54,726 nt of DNA from CAZMRW01 sp964568805 (GCA_964568805.1 CAZMRW010000018.1:1-54726); one strand, 5' to 3'. Numbered from the stretch's first letter, positions 1 to 9,757 are shown. Numbers and translations are program-made. Notes: generated by a model from the letters alone, not told the origin.

Positions 1-733
1 ATTTTCCGTCAGGGCATAGCTTAAACTACTGTCCGGTTTTCGGGGTCCACTTTACCAGTCGTAATCATTTTTACGAATCACAATTAATTAGCTGCTCAAA
101 TTCTATGCTTCCAAATATGGATCAGTGATCACTAGTTAAAATACCTTTGGCAAAGCCGAGACTTATAATTGTTAACACCTCAAAGGGCTGATTCATGAAA
201 CAATTGACCAATGTGCTTTCGTAATCTTACAAATATCGCTTACTTCTCTTTGAAAAAAAACATCGGGGCATTTACATTTTTACTTCGTTTGACTCAAACT
301 TTAGTACTCTCGCTTGATTGATATTCCTTATTCTAGGTCGAGTTCCAGAAAATCATCGATTCCTTTTTTAGTTCAAAACATTGTGAGTCTCACATTATTG
401 GCTGAGGGTTACCATATTTAATCAAACATCTGTTCCATAAATTCTAAAAAACCTGAGATTTCTCAGTGCAAAAAAACTGCTCTTCAATCCAAAATGGTGC
501 ATCTGTTGAGAATAGCCGCTCCTCGTCCAGACACAACCATTTGTTACCCCAGCGACAACGCCGGATTGACTGAGACAACAAATCCATATTTGTTATAAAT
601 TCTGACGCACCCGATCGTATTCTGCCCAGGTTAAGAATAAATTCATGGGCTCCGCATGATCAAGCTTAACTGGCATAATACCTGCTGTAATATCAAACAA
701 TCATCGAATAATCGTTTAATTCGAGGCTTTATC
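1..733. other. Leading intergenic region, no gene seen
   Basis: No open frame with coding character or a ribosome-binding site is visible. The sequence is AT-rich with many stops in all frames. An in-frame ATG at 656 could extend the next gene upstream, but no Shine-Dalgarno sequence precedes it. Bases 30-55 contain a string that looks like an insertion-sequence terminus, but no partner end or transposase lies in the window. Confidence 0.5.
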
Positions 734-3700
734 ATGATGAATCGGAATGGCCGATTTGACAAACTCGACGCATATTTCCGGCAAGTTCAGGACATCATCC
801 TTAACCGGCAGAATTGGATCAGCGGCCTGCTGCCCGCCAGCACAGCAATCAATGCTCACGGTAATTATACCGATGCCTGGGTAAGGGATAATGTCTACAG
901 TATCCTTGCGGCGTGGGGCTTGGCCCTCGCCTATCGCCGTACTGACGAAAGGGATGGACGGACTTATTTGCTGGAGCAAAGCGTCGTCAAGCTGATGCGC
1001 GGCCTGTTAACCGCAATGATGCGGCAAGCGTTCAAAGTTGAAAAATTCAAGCAGAACCAGAATCCGCTGAATGCCTTGCATGCCAAATACGATACCAATA
1101 CCGGCGGAGTCGTGGTTGGCGATTACGACTGGGGACATTTACAGTTGGATGCAACTTCTTTATTCCTATTGATGCTGGCGCAAATGACGGCATCAGGTTT
1201 ACGGATTGTCTTTACTATCGATGAAGTCAATTTTGTGCAAAACCTAGTGCATTATATCAGCCGGACTTACCGTACGCCTGACTACGGTATCTGGGAACGG
1301 GGCAATAAAATCAATCATGGCATCGCCGAGTTGAATGCGAGTTCCATCGGCATGGCTAAAGCGGCGTTAGAAGCGCTGTCCGGATTTAATGTGTTCGGCA
1401 AGGATGGCGGACAATCGTCGGTTGTTCATGTGATCAGTGATGATATCGCGCGCACTCGCATTACCCTGGAATCACTATTGCCCAGAGAATCCATTTCTAA
1501 GGAGGCTGATGCTGCAGTCCTGAGCATCACCGGATTTCCCGCTTTTGCGGTCGACAATCAGGCCATCCGTTACAAAACAGAAACCATCATTTGCGAAAAA
1601 CTCAAGGGTCGTTATGGATGTAAACGATTTTTGTTAGACGGCCATCAAACAGCAATAGAAGATTGCCACCGTCAATACTATGATCCACGTGAACTCAAAC
1701 AATTCAAGCATATTGAATGCGAATGGCCCTTATTTTTTTGCTATTTATTGCTGAATAATCTGTTTTCCGGCAACACTGAAGCCGCCACGCACTACCACGA
1801 CAAGCTTGAGAGTTTGCTGGTTGAACAAAACGGCCAAAAACTATTGCCTGAATTGTATTGGGTTCCCAGAGAGTTGGTCGCGGCAGAACAATCAAATCCC
1901 CACAGTCAAGATCGGCTCCCGAATCATAATATTCCCTTAGTCTGGGCGCACAGTCTTTTCATATTGAGCAGTCTTATTCAGGATGGCTTATTGTCGATAG
2001 ACGACATCGATCCGCTTGGCCGGCATAAAGTGATCGACAAAAGGCACGATTGCAAACTACAGATTGCTCTCTTGGCTCAGGATGAATCTGTTCAGCTCAC
2101 TTTACTTGAATACGGGATACACGCTCAAACATTGGCTGAAATCGCCCCCATTCAGATCCGAGAAGCCAATGAACTGGCCGCAGCCTATACGCACGTTGGC
2201 AGAAATGATCGAATAGGCCTGACCGGCCGACCCATGCGGCAGTTGCGGACGCTGGCCACGTCGAAGATGTATGTGCTGGCTGGTGAACGGCTGATTTTTT
2301 TACCGCAATGCCTCAGTCAAAAAGGCTTTTATCTGGCAATGGACAATCGCTTGCTTATGCAGCGCTTGCGCATTGAATTTTCCTATATCTATAAGCATTG
2401 GGACAGAACAGGCAACCCTCTGTTTGTCATGCCGATCAGACACAATATGCTGGATAAGAATAATTGCGAAATTCTCATTGAATTCATCAAGGAACTTCAA
2501 AGCGGTTTGACTCACGGCATTTCGGTCCAACTGGGAGTACTTGCCGATTTTGTTGAAACCTCAAGCTATGAAAAAATCAATTACCTGCATGATTTTGAAT
2601 TTTCCAAAGCGTCCTGGGAGGACGCGGCGCGGCCTTTTTTTCAGGTTTTACCGGTTGATGACATCCCTCCCGTTCTTTTAAGCGCACAGTTATCCACGGC
2701 GTGGGAGATCAGTGAAGACCATGTACTTATCGAACAATTAAGAACCAACGCCAACCTGTATGCACAACTGGACATATTGAGCCTGTTGAGTCTTCGACAT
2801 GGCTTGAATTACGACACCGGCTTAATGGAAGCGCATGGCGTGGCTTGCTGTGTGCGTGATTTGCTGGAAGTAGTTTATGAGAGGGCCGGAGATCAGCATG
2901 TCTGGACTGTTGTCAGACGCTGCGCCGGTTTATTGGGCAAATACGATATCAATCTGGAACAGGCGGCAACCGATATTCTGGTTCGGCAACATGCATTATC
3001 CGTTGGCCTTGTCTACAGCGGCCGGTCGATGCTGACTCGACCGGCCGATTCCTCGGAAATTCTGCATATGATCCGTACGTTCAACAATAAGGATGGCAAT
3101 GAACAGATAATTATCCAGGAGTTGATTCTCTATTTGGGCATGTTGATCAAGTCACATCCCGAGTTGTTTGCTGATATGCATACCGTGAGGGTGGGCCATA
3201 TCCTCCAATTGATCATTGCCAGGCAAAAACGTAACCCATGCCCTGCCGAATCAAACGCCACAATTGATCAGGCATTTAATGAAATCATGTCCTTATCTCC
3301 GCATCAATTATCTGAAAAAGTCCACGAAACAATCAAAGACTATAGTCATCTGGAAAGCCAGCCGGCATTGCTTGAATCGCTTCACTACGAAGGCAATTCC
3401 CGCGCGTTAAACAAAGCCTTATTTCCAAAAGCAATGGACCCCAAAGACCGGGGTAAAGCGGAAAATTGGCAACAATGGCGCGAACTGCGCGGGAGCGTTG
3501 GCAGAGAAAACGAAACTTTTTTTACCTGTGTCTGGAACATCCTTCATCAATGTAATGGCTTGATGATAGGCGACAAGCTTAACAGCAAACGAAGACTGGA
3601 TAGCGAAATCATCCTGGCCCAGATGACTGTCGGAGAACAGAGTTTCAAACTGCACGTCAACCACTTGCTAAACAAGATACAAGCCCCCGTTCATCGACAA

Positions 3701-3997
3701 CTAACGGTAGAAGTCTTGACGGCAATTGCTTCAATATTTCATGATAATACATCCTTGCGTATCGATGCCACGTTGTCTACCGACACAATTATTGAACAGG
3801 CCGTCAGGATTTACTGGCTAAAGTCTCATCCGGCATCCATGGCCAAATACGAACGGGATGAAGCTCTGGCATGGCAGATATTTTATCACTTACCGCCGCA
3901 CAGGGCGGCAAACTGCTTCATGGACGCCTTGATACATCTGCTTGACAATAAACAGACGCCGCAAAAAATGGAGACCGAATATGATGTTAGCGGGTGA
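734..3997 (+). CDS. Phosphorylase kinase alpha/beta-like GH15 family protein
   Basis: A large protein of 1087 residues resembling the alpha/beta regulatory subunits of eukaryotic phosphorylase kinase, which share the (alpha/alpha)6 barrel of family 15 glucoamylases. Visible signatures are AWVRDN near the N-terminus, a WERG block at residues 187-190 followed by ELNASS and GMAKAALEAL, and IECEWP at 327-332. The ATG at 734 has GAGG 7 nt upstream; an in-frame ATG at 656 has no ribosome-binding site and adds a non-conserved tail. The gene overlaps glucokinase by 17 nt, so the two are probably co-transcribed. This suggests a role in glycogen or maltodextrin use, either releasing glucose or regulating phosphorylase. 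Family membership is fairly sure; catalytic activity is not shown. Confidence 0.85.
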   Translation: MMNRNGRFDKLDAYFRQVQDIILNRQNWISGLLPASTAINAHGNYTDAWVRDNVYSILAAWGLALAYRRTDERDGRTYLLEQSVVKLMRGLLTAMMRQAFKVEKFKQNQNPLNALHAKYDTNTGGVVVGDYDWGHLQLDATSLFLLMLAQMTASGLRIVFTIDEVNFVQNLVHYISRTYRTPDYGIWERGNKINHGIAELNASSIGMAKAALEALSGFNVFGKDGGQSSVVHVISDDIARTRITLESLLPRESISKEADAAVLSITGFPAFAVDNQAIRYKTETIICEKLKGRYGCKRFLLDGHQTAIEDCHRQYYDPRELKQFKHIECEWPLFFCYLLLNNLFSGNTEAATHYHDKLESLLVEQNGQKLLPELYWVPRELVAAEQSNPHSQDRLPNHNIPLVWAHSLFILSSLIQDGLLSIDDIDPLGRHKVIDKRHDCKLQIALLAQDESVQLTLLEYGIHAQTLAEIAPIQIREANELAAAYTHVGRNDRIGLTGRPMRQLRTLATSKMYVLAGERLIFLPQCLSQKGFYLAMDNRLLMQRLRIEFSYIYKHWDRTGNPLFVMPIRHNMLDKNNCEILIEFIKELQSGLTHGISVQLGVLADFVETSSYEKINYLHDFEFSKASWEDAARPFFQVLPVDDIPPVLLSAQLSTAWEISEDHVLIEQLRTNANLYAQLDILSLLSLRHGLNYDTGLMEAHGVACCVRDLLEVVYERAGDQHVWTVVRRCAGLLGKYDINLEQAATDILVRQHALSVGLVYSGRSMLTRPADSSEILHMIRTFNNKDGNEQIIIQELILYLGMLIKSHPELFADMHTVRVGHILQLIIARQKRNPCPAESNATIDQAFNEIMSLSPHQLSEKVHETIKDYSHLESQPALLESLHYEGNSRALNKALFPKAMDPKDRGKAENWQQWRELRGSVGRENETFFTCVWNILHQCNGLMIGDKLNSKRRLDSEIILAQMTVGEQSFKLHVNHLLNKIQAPVHRQLTVEVLTAIASIFHDNTSLRIDATLSTDTIIEQAVRIYWLKSHPASMAKYERDEALAWQIFYHLPPHRAANCFMDALIHLLDNKQTPQKMETEYDVSG

Positions 3998-4967
3998 TAT
4001 AGGCGGAACCAAAACGGTTTTAGCGATATGTGCCAATGAGCCTGACGGTTCGGCCAGATGCATTCTGGAAAAGACCTTCCCAAGCAACGAATTTAACGAG
4101 TTTGATGATATTTTGACAACATTTCTGCCAGCCGGCATTAATCTATCGTCGGCCTGTTTCGGTGTTGCCGGTCCTGTTGTGAATCAGCGATGTCAGACAA
4201 CTAACCTGCCGTGGCTGCTGGATGCTGCAAAACTTAAAAAACGATTGGGAACGGACCGGGTAAAACTCCTGAATGACTTGGAGGCTATGGCGCTGGGCAT
4301 GTTGCATTTGCCCGAAAAGGATCTGCTGGAATTAAATCCCGATGCTGTTCCTCAATCCGGACATATCGCAGTCATCGCGGCCGGAACCGGTTTGGGCGAA
4401 GCGGTATTGTACCGGGATGGCGACAAATATCATTCAATGGCTACCGAAGGCGGCCACTGCGATTTCGCTGCGCAAACGTCTCAACAGGACCAGCTATTGG
4501 TCTATCTAAGAAAATTATATCCCGATCATGTCAGTTTTGAACGCATCCTGTCGGGTGCAGGATTTAGTCATTTGTATGATTTTCTCTATGAGCAAGGCTT
4601 TGCTTCGCCTTATATCAAAGTCCCCGCGGTACATGCCGCCATGGCTGAGGGCACTGACAGAAACGCCATGATTTCCGAACTGGGTGTGACGGGAAAAGAC
4701 CCCCTGTGCGCTGAAGCCGTCAGATTATTTGTTGAGATATACGGGGCTGAAGCAGGCAATTTGGCCTTGAAATCATTTGCAATGGGCGGCGTTTTCATCG
4801 GCGGCGGAATCGCGCCTAAAATCCTGCCTGCGCTGGAAGATGGCGGATTTATGCGGGCATTTAACGCTAAAGGCCGATTTTCTCCCTTGCTGAACAAGGT
4901 ATCGGTTAAAGTAGCATTAAATCCGCGCACACCTTTGTTAGGTGCCATCCATTATTTCGGTTATTAA
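3981..4967 (+). CDS. glk: Glucokinase (Glk family)
   Basis: ATP-dependent phosphorylation of glucose to glucose 6-phosphate in the cytoplasm. The 328-residue protein has the N-terminal phosphate-binding motif GDIGGTKT (residues 5-12), LNDLEA around the catalytic Asp, the AAGTGLGEA adenosine/phosphate loop, EGGHCDF, and SGAGFSHLYDF as in the E. coli Glk type rather than the ROK type. The start at 3981 has GGAG 7 nt upstream. A longer reading from 3942 lies inside the preceding gene and has no such site. Coupling to the GH15-like gene suggests it captures glucose released from intracellular glucan. Confidence 0.93.
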   Translation: MMLAGDIGGTKTVLAICANEPDGSARCILEKTFPSNEFNEFDDILTTFLPAGINLSSACFGVAGPVVNQRCQTTNLPWLLDAAKLKKRLGTDRVKLLNDLEAMALGMLHLPEKDLLELNPDAVPQSGHIAVIAAGTGLGEAVLYRDGDKYHSMATEGGHCDFAAQTSQQDQLLVYLRKLYPDHVSFERILSGAGFSHLYDFLYEQGFASPYIKVPAVHAAMAEGTDRNAMISELGVTGKDPLCAEAVRLFVEIYGAEAGNLALKSFAMGGVFIGGGIAPKILPALEDGGFMRAFNAKGRFSPLLNKVSVKVALNPRTPLLGAIHYFGY

Positions 4968-4984
4968 GCAAATAAAACAATTAC

Positions 4985-5013
4985 TTGGACAAATCCATTT
5001 ATCCGTCCAATTT
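4985..5013 (+). terminator. Possible terminator after glk
   Basis: An inverted repeat TTGGAC/GTCCAA with an inner AAAT/ATTT pairing separated by a 4-nt bulge starts 18 nt after the glk stop and is followed by only three T residues. Weak but well placed. Confidence 0.4.
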
Positions 5014-5158
5014 AAGAAATTGCGCGAGGAACATCGCTGATTTTACCGAGTCACCCCGGATCGAACCGATTGGAACAGCTCAGTGGGTGTGGAGATACCC
5101 AAGGGATTCGCCATTAAAGCCTCGTATTTCACCTTTATTGCGCAGTAAATGCTGATTG

Positions 5159-5189
5159 AAAGAGCCAAACTTGTAGACAATTTCGGCTC
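5159..5189 (-). terminator. Probable terminator after fdxA
   Basis: Read on the minus strand, an 8-bp stem (GAGCCGAA with TTTGGCTC, one G-U pair) and a 12-nt loop are followed by TTTC, about 25 nt after the ferredoxin stop codon. Confidence 0.55.
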
Positions 5190-5213
5190 GATTTTTCGTC
5201 ATACTGTAAGAAA

Positions 5214-5537
5214 TTATCTCTCCAGTAAATCAGTTTTGTTTTCTTTACCGTTCCAATCGTCCGCATCCGGCAATGGCGGCTTGACTTCGGTAATACTTGG
5301 CCATTGTTTTGCAAGTTCCGCATTCAATTTGATGAATTCCTGCTGATCTTCAGGAACTTCATCTTCTGCAAAAATTGCATTGGCCGGGCATTCAGGCTCA
5401 CACAGAGTACAATCAATACACTCATCGGGATCAATAACTAAAAAGTTAGGCCCTTCATGAAAACAATCGACCGGGCACACATCGACACAGTCGGTAAATT
5501 TACATTTAATACAGTTTTCAGTGACTACAAAAGTCAT
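5214..5537 (-). CDS. fdxA: 7Fe-8S ferredoxin FdxA
   Basis: Soluble low-potential electron carrier of 107 residues with one [3Fe-4S] and one [4Fe-4S] cluster, as in Azotobacter ferredoxin I. Cysteines lie at C9, C12, C17, C21 (followed by Pro), C25, then C40, C43, C46 and C50-Pro. This is the FdxA spacing, with one N-terminal Cys likely free, plus the long C-terminal extension usual for the family. It stands alone: glk is convergent with it and no dedicated redox partner is adjacent, so its partner cannot be deduced here. The ATG has a weak upstream GGAA. Confidence 0.95.
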   Translation of the reverse strand: MTFVVTENCIKCKFTDCVDVCPVDCFHEGPNFLVIDPDECIDCTLCEPECPANAIFAEDEVPEDQQEFIKLNAELAKQWPSITEVKPPLPDADDWNGKENKTDLLER

Positions 5538-6136
5538 AATTATTTCCAGTGATGTTGTAGAAAATTATTAGTTTTTGTTGACTATCTTAGCAGAAAGTAG
5601 ATGCTGATAAAATACCGAGTTATCGCCGGGTTTTTATATTGGCTTAACCAGGTCGATGCCCGGCCTTATCAGACATTTCCATTAGCTGGAGAGAATTGCC
5701 GCTGTTTGGAATTATCCTTTGTATCGTTGACGAGGCTACATTATCTATTTGATTCAATACAAGGCTGTCTGGTTCAGACTAAACGTTTAAATATAATTGG
5801 ATGCGCTTTTTTTCTGATCGCACCGAAATCAGACGGGAGATAGACAATTTTATCGGAGACGTTATTTAAAGTTTTTCCTGACCGGCCCTTCCCCATCCTG
5901 ATTGAGCATCGTCGGACATTTTTCATAACCACCCGTCTGTATGCTTTTTTGATAGGTTCCGGAAACCTGACCTTATACAGGACTTTTGCACCCTGGTATT
6001 GCAGCCTTGAGCAACGCTTAATACGATTGGGCTAAACCTTATGCCGGCCCTTCCCCGAGAGGGATAGCTAAATTTTGACGTTCTCAAAAAACCGATTTCA
6101 ATCGTTAAGCCGTTAGATCAGGCAATGGACTCGGCA
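5538..6136. other. 600-bp intergenic region, no gene supported
   Basis: This region lies upstream of fdxA and downstream of the TPR gene. An 80-codon frame at 5601-5843 has no ribosome-binding site and no recognisable sequence. The only structure seen is a 13-bp direct repeat CCGGCCCTTCCCC at 5882-5894 and 6044-6056, and a small imperfect palindrome near 5954-5968. The fdxA promoter should lie within the first 80 bases, but no consensus pair stands out. Confidence 0.5.
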
Positions 6137-6850
6137 TCATTTGATGTCGCTTGAGTTAAATAGCGATACAAATATTTTTTTGCCTCTATCCTGACTCCGT
6201 TCCAATGCATTTTCCAGTGCGTTTCTGGCTTCCATTTTGAGTTGGTTATCTGCAAAGAGTTGCTCCTGGCGAGCCGGCGTCTTAATGGCTCTTTCGAAAT
6301 ATTTTATGGCTTCAGCCGGCTGATCCGTGGCCAATAAAAAATCGCCATAGAAATAATTGGTATCGATTCCATCAGGATTGATCTTCAATGCAGTTTCCAG
6401 CATTTTCCTCGCTTCATCATTATCGCCGAATGCAATAGGCCATTTTGGAGCCATGTAATATAGGGTGCCCAGGGTGACATACGCCGAACCGTCCATGGTC
6501 TTCGGGTCAAGCTGGATTGCCGACAATAATAAATCTTTGGCTTCCTTTATTGCTTCCAAGGCATCGATGGCATCCTGATGATCGGCATAGGTTGCTTTCA
6601 AAACGGCGAGCCAGTACAACGGCTCGGGGTTTTTGGGAAATTGTTTGGACAAGCTGATCGTTTTATCGAGCAGGCACCGGTAAGCCTCTCCCTGTTTAGA
6701 TTTCGGGGTCTGGTAATAGATTGTCGCCCACTCGGATTCGATTTGCTGGAGCGATGCCGTTAGGTTATCAGCAACACATTGAGCGGACAGTATCAATAAT
6801 GCAACAAATGTAGTAAATTTCATACAGCGACTATAGAACAAATTTCTCAT
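6137..6850 (-). CDS. Exported TPR-repeat protein
   Basis: A protein of up to 237 residues with a Sec signal peptide. If translation starts at the internal Met at 6823, the leader begins MKFTTFVALLILSA and is followed by a plausible signal peptidase I site (CVA before DN). Neither start has a clear ribosome-binding site. The mature part shows helical tetratricopeptide-like repeats, with residue patterns such as EPLYWLAVLKATY, AYVTLGTLYY and DTNYFYGDFLLAT, ending with a charged tail. It probably acts as a periplasmic protein-protein scaffold. It lies 31 nt after the CYTH gene on the same strand, so co-transcription is likely. No specific function is assigned. Confidence 0.8.
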   Translation of the reverse strand: MRNLFYSRCMKFTTFVALLILSAQCVADNLTASLQQIESEWATIYYQTPKSKQGEAYRCLLDKTISLSKQFPKNPEPLYWLAVLKATYADHQDAIDALEAIKEAKDLLLSAIQLDPKTMDGSAYVTLGTLYYMAPKWPIAFGDNDEARKMLETALKINPDGIDTNYFYGDFLLATDQPAEAIKYFERAIKTPARQEQLFADNQLKMEARNALENALERSQDRGKKIFVSLFNSSDIK

Positions 6851-6881
6851 TTTTTCAATAGGTGCATGAAATAATTACTTT

Positions 6882-7352
6882 TCACTTCCATTCCGAATAA
6901 GGATGCACTGCCAGATTGTTGTTGTAATATCGCAAATCATCGGTCACTTCAGCCCCGAGCCATGACGGTTTATCGAAAGATTGCCCGGTTTCAGCCAGTT
7001 CAATTTCAGCGACAATCAATCCTGCGTTATCCCCTTCAAATTCGTCTATTTCCCAAATATTGCCATTATCCACAACATAATGGCGGACTTTCTCAATTAA
7101 CGGTTTTTTGCAAAGCGTGTTCAATATTTCATTCGCGTCAGCTAATGGAATGTCATATTCATACTCATGCCTCTGGGTGCCGATAGTTGCACTTTTAATA
7201 TTCAGCCAGGCATGGTCATCACTGACCCTTACCCTGATTGAACTTGTCGGTAGTGAGCTTAAATAACCCTGCCTGTATTTAACTGATTTATGTATATGTT
7301 TTCGCCAATCATCATTGGCGAGTAAAAATTTATGTTCGACTTCTATAGCCAT
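6882..7352 (-). CDS. CYTH domain triphosphatase-like protein
   Basis: A 156-residue single-domain CYTH protein (adenylate cyclase CyaB/thiamine triphosphatase fold). The signature ExExK is present as E4, E6, K8. Alternating charged strands follow: SIRVRVSDD, AWLNIKS, YEYDIP, then WEIDEFEG and LIVAEIEL near the C-terminus. These residues line the triphosphate tunnel in the family. Small bacterial members of this type hydrolyse inorganic triphosphate with Mg2+ or Mn2+. The ATG at 7352 begins the conserved domain; a longer reading from 7448 adds 32 non-conserved residues. It precedes the exported TPR gene in a probable two-gene operon. Confidence 0.88.
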   Translation of the reverse strand: MAIEVEHKFLLANDDWRKHIHKSVKYRQGYLSSLPTSSIRVRVSDDHAWLNIKSATIGTQRHEYEYDIPLADANEILNTLCKKPLIEKVRHYVVDNGNIWEIDEFEGDNAGLIVAEIELAETGQSFDKPSWLGAEVTDDLRYYNNNLAVHPYSEWK

Positions 7353-7749
7353 GATAAAAATAAAAAATAGGGGATTGTGCCTGACCGACAGACGAGCTTT
7401 GATCTCACTGCGGCATTGCCTGATAAACCTTGCATTACTATTGATCATTTAAAAGCATGCAAACATTCCGATGAACATTTCAAATCGTATTAAGTAAGCT
7501 CCTAAAAATGAAGATTGCCAAGTTTAAGCGGTTATTGTGACGCCGTCATCAGTTCATTCCTTCCGGGCGAGGGAAATAGCTGAATCACGAGCTTTCAGCA
7601 AGCATGTAACAGCACCGTCAGAATGCTTTATTTATGATGAAGCCAATGTTAAAGTATTTGTTGACTGATTAAGTTGGTATTTGAGTTCAGAAACAGGCTT
7701 GGTTAGTCAAAATAGATGTTTAATTTTATTTTATAAGGATTATCAATAA
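7353..7749. other. Divergent intergenic region upstream of CYTH gene and sodB
   Basis: A 397-bp region between diverging genes. It should hold both promoters, but no clear sigma70 pair was recognised. The final 40 bases before sodB are A/T-rich and end with the sodB ribosome-binding site AAGGA at 7735-7739. Confidence 0.4.
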
Positions 7750-8331
7750 ATGGCTTTCGAACTTCCAGCATTACCGTATGGTAAAAATAGCTTGGCCCCA
7801 TATATTTCCGAGGAAACTCTGGAATATCATTATGGCAAGCATCACCAAACCTATGTAACTAACTTGAACAACCTGATTCCTGGAACCGAATTTGAAGGAT
7901 TGTCTCTTGAAGAAATAATCCTCAAATCGTCCGGGGCAATTTTCAATAACGCTGCCCAAGTCTGGAATCACACGTTTTACTGGAACAGCCTTGCTCCCAA
8001 AGGGGGCGGCGAGCCTTCCGGCGCGTTGGCCGAGGCGATCAATGCAGCTTTTGGATCATTTGCAAAATTCAAGGAAGAATTCACCAAATGCGCCGTAACC
8101 ACTTTCGGTTCCGGCTGGGCCTGGCTGGTAAAAAATACTGACGGCGGCCTGTCCCTGGTGAGCACCAGCAATGCCGGTTGTCCGCTAACTGCAGGACAAA
8201 TCCCGTTGCTGACTTGCGATGTTTGGGAACATGCCTATTACATCGATTACCGCAATGCCCGTCCTGCCTATCTGGACGCCTTTTGGGCACTGGTTAACTG
8301 GGATTTTGCCGCGGCAAATTTCTCGGCCTGA
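7750..8331 (+). CDS. sodB: Iron superoxide dismutase SodB
   Basis: Converts superoxide to hydrogen peroxide and oxygen in the cytoplasm. It is 193 residues, the same length as E. coli SodB and closely similar throughout. Metal ligands fall at H27, H74, D157 and H161. Q70 in NNAAQVWNHTFYW is the glutamine position typical of iron rather than manganese enzymes. The DVWEHAYYIDY signature is intact. AAGGA lies 10 nt upstream of the ATG. Monocistronic, with a hairpin after the stop. Confidence 0.97.
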   Translation: MAFELPALPYGKNSLAPYISEETLEYHYGKHHQTYVTNLNNLIPGTEFEGLSLEEIILKSSGAIFNNAAQVWNHTFYWNSLAPKGGGEPSGALAEAINAAFGSFAKFKEEFTKCAVTTFGSGWAWLVKNTDGGLSLVSTSNAGCPLTAGQIPLLTCDVWEHAYYIDYRNARPAYLDAFWALVNWDFAAANFSA

Positions 8332-8346
8332 TTTTAGGACTCGATT

Positions 8347-8381
8347 AAGGGACCTTCTACATTGTCTGCAGAAGGTTCCTT
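8347..8381 (+). terminator. Probable hairpin terminator after sodB
   Basis: A 12-bp stem with one G-U pair (left arm AAGGGACCTTCT, right arm AGAAGGTTCCTT) and an 11-nt loop lies 15 nt after the sodB stop. No long T tract follows, so termination strength is uncertain. Confidence 0.5.
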
Positions 8382-8746
8382 AAACTCCGCAGAAACATCA
8401 TGGAAATCATTCTTGTGAATGATCCATCCTGAATTCGGCATGCGACATGTTTAAACGATTTAGCGTGCATTCCTCGAAAACAATCCAGCACAGTAAATCT
8501 CCAAAAGTTGCAGCTTAGAGCATTGTCCTATATTCCTTGCTCGGAAAGAATCGATCGGGGAAAACAATCTATGAACTTTATTCTGAAAAATAAATCTCCT
8601 TCCTGGGCAGATTCAGTTATAGAATTTAGCCTATGGCCATCGATTATTGGCTCAAACCCAGCAGTCCGTAATTCAGCCTGACGACTTTCCTTTCGCTGCA
8701 AAAAATAGTCAGCTTCGGAACCAATTGATTTTAGAACCGGATCATT
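8382..8746. other. Intergenic region between sodB and mlaC-like gene
   Basis: No gene is supported. A minus-strand open frame at 8528-8767 overlaps the start of the mlaC-like gene, has no recognisable domain and no ribosome-binding site. Confidence 0.4.
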
Positions 8747-9388
8747 ATGCTTAATCGAACTAAACAAAATGCAATAGTCGGACTCATTACGCTTTTACTC
8801 GGCTTAATGCCCGCTGCTCAAGCGATATCCGGGAATTTGCAACTTCCGCAGCAAGTCATACAAAACGTTTCGGAACAATTACAGCAAAAACTACAGGACA
8901 AATCCTTTACCAAGGATTTTTTGCGGGTTACCAAGTTTGTCCATAGCGTTATTGACCCGCATACGGATTTTGGCAGAATTGCACCGTTGGTTCTTGGTAA
9001 ACACTGGAAAACAGCAACTGCTGATGAACGGGAGCGTTTTAAACATGAATTTGAGACGCTATTGATAAGAATCTATTCCAGGGCGTTTATTGAATATAAT
9101 GACTGGACCATCCGCTATCTGCCTCTTGAAATGCCGAACGAAGCTACCAAAGTTATCGTCAAAACAAAGGTTCTGCAACCCGGCATTAACCCCGTCGACG
9201 TAAATTACCGGATGTTCCTGAGTCAAGGCGAATGGAAAGTTTACGACATTATGATTGACGGCGTGAGTCTGGTGACCAATTATCGTACAAGCTTTAACGA
9301 GGAAATTCAAAAAAAGGGTTCATTAAGCGCCGTTATCGATGATTTGGCTAAACGTAATACCGAGGCGCTGGCAGCAAAAGGTTCCTAA
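8747..9388 (+). CDS. MlaC/Ttg2D family phospholipid-binding periplasmic protein
   Basis: A 213-residue exported protein with signal peptide MLNRTKQNAIVGLITLLLG ending near PAAQA. The mature part matches the MlaC/Ttg2 fold: VHSVIDPHTDFGRIAPLVLGKHW, then FETLLIRIYSRAFIEY, VDVNYRMF and WKVYDIMIDGVSLVTNYRTSF. MlaC ferries phospholipids between the outer-membrane MlaA-porin complex and the inner-membrane MlaFEDB transporter. No mlaFEDB genes are adjacent, so this is an orphan copy, and transport of a hopanoid or other lipid cannot be excluded. Confidence 0.9.
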   Translation: MLNRTKQNAIVGLITLLLGLMPAAQAISGNLQLPQQVIQNVSEQLQQKLQDKSFTKDFLRVTKFVHSVIDPHTDFGRIAPLVLGKHWKTATADERERFKHEFETLLIRIYSRAFIEYNDWTIRYLPLEMPNEATKVIVKTKVLQPGINPVDVNYRMFLSQGEWKVYDIMIDGVSLVTNYRTSFNEEIQKKGSLSAVIDDLAKRNTEALAAKGS

Positions 9389-9757
9389 AGAAAAAGCAAT
9401 GTTTGCCCGTACCGAATTCAGCTTAATATAGCGCAGGTGTATAGATAGACTTCAGAATCAATGAGAGCCGCTTTGCAGCGGTCTTCCCGCGCGTGCCAGT
9501 ACCGCTGATAGCAATAATTTTAGTTTGCCTTATAGTAAAACGCCCAGCATTTGCATGGCATTACCCAGGCTTTGTTATTTTCGTGTTATTAAAATCTATA
9601 TGGGCATGGAAATATTGCGATCAGCGTCACGGCCATACACTTGAGTCGTGAACCCGGCAGGAACAGTTATCGCCGGGAAGCCCCTTTCATTGATTAACGT
9701 CCAAATTGAAGAATCCTTAAGGTTATGTATGCTGCATATCCTACGCTAACTTTCGAT
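9389..9757. other. Intergenic region with small hairpins
   Basis: The convergent gap between the mlaC-like gene and smbP. Two short hairpins are present: GCCGCT/AGCGGT at 9467-9482 and CCCGGC/GCCGGG at 9653-9677. Neither has a T tract. No coding frame is supported. Confidence 0.4.

Noticed and set aside
1..60. Possible insertion-sequence end near the left edge
   Set aside because: The string resembles some IS termini, but there is no inverted partner, target duplication or transposase in the window.
656..733. Upstream start for the GH15-like gene
   Set aside because: The extra 26 residues are not conserved in character and the ATG has no ribosome-binding site; the ATG at 734 has GAGG.
5882..6056. 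13-bp direct repeat CCGGCCCTTCCCC
   Set aside because: Only two copies, short, with no other structure; too little to call an element.
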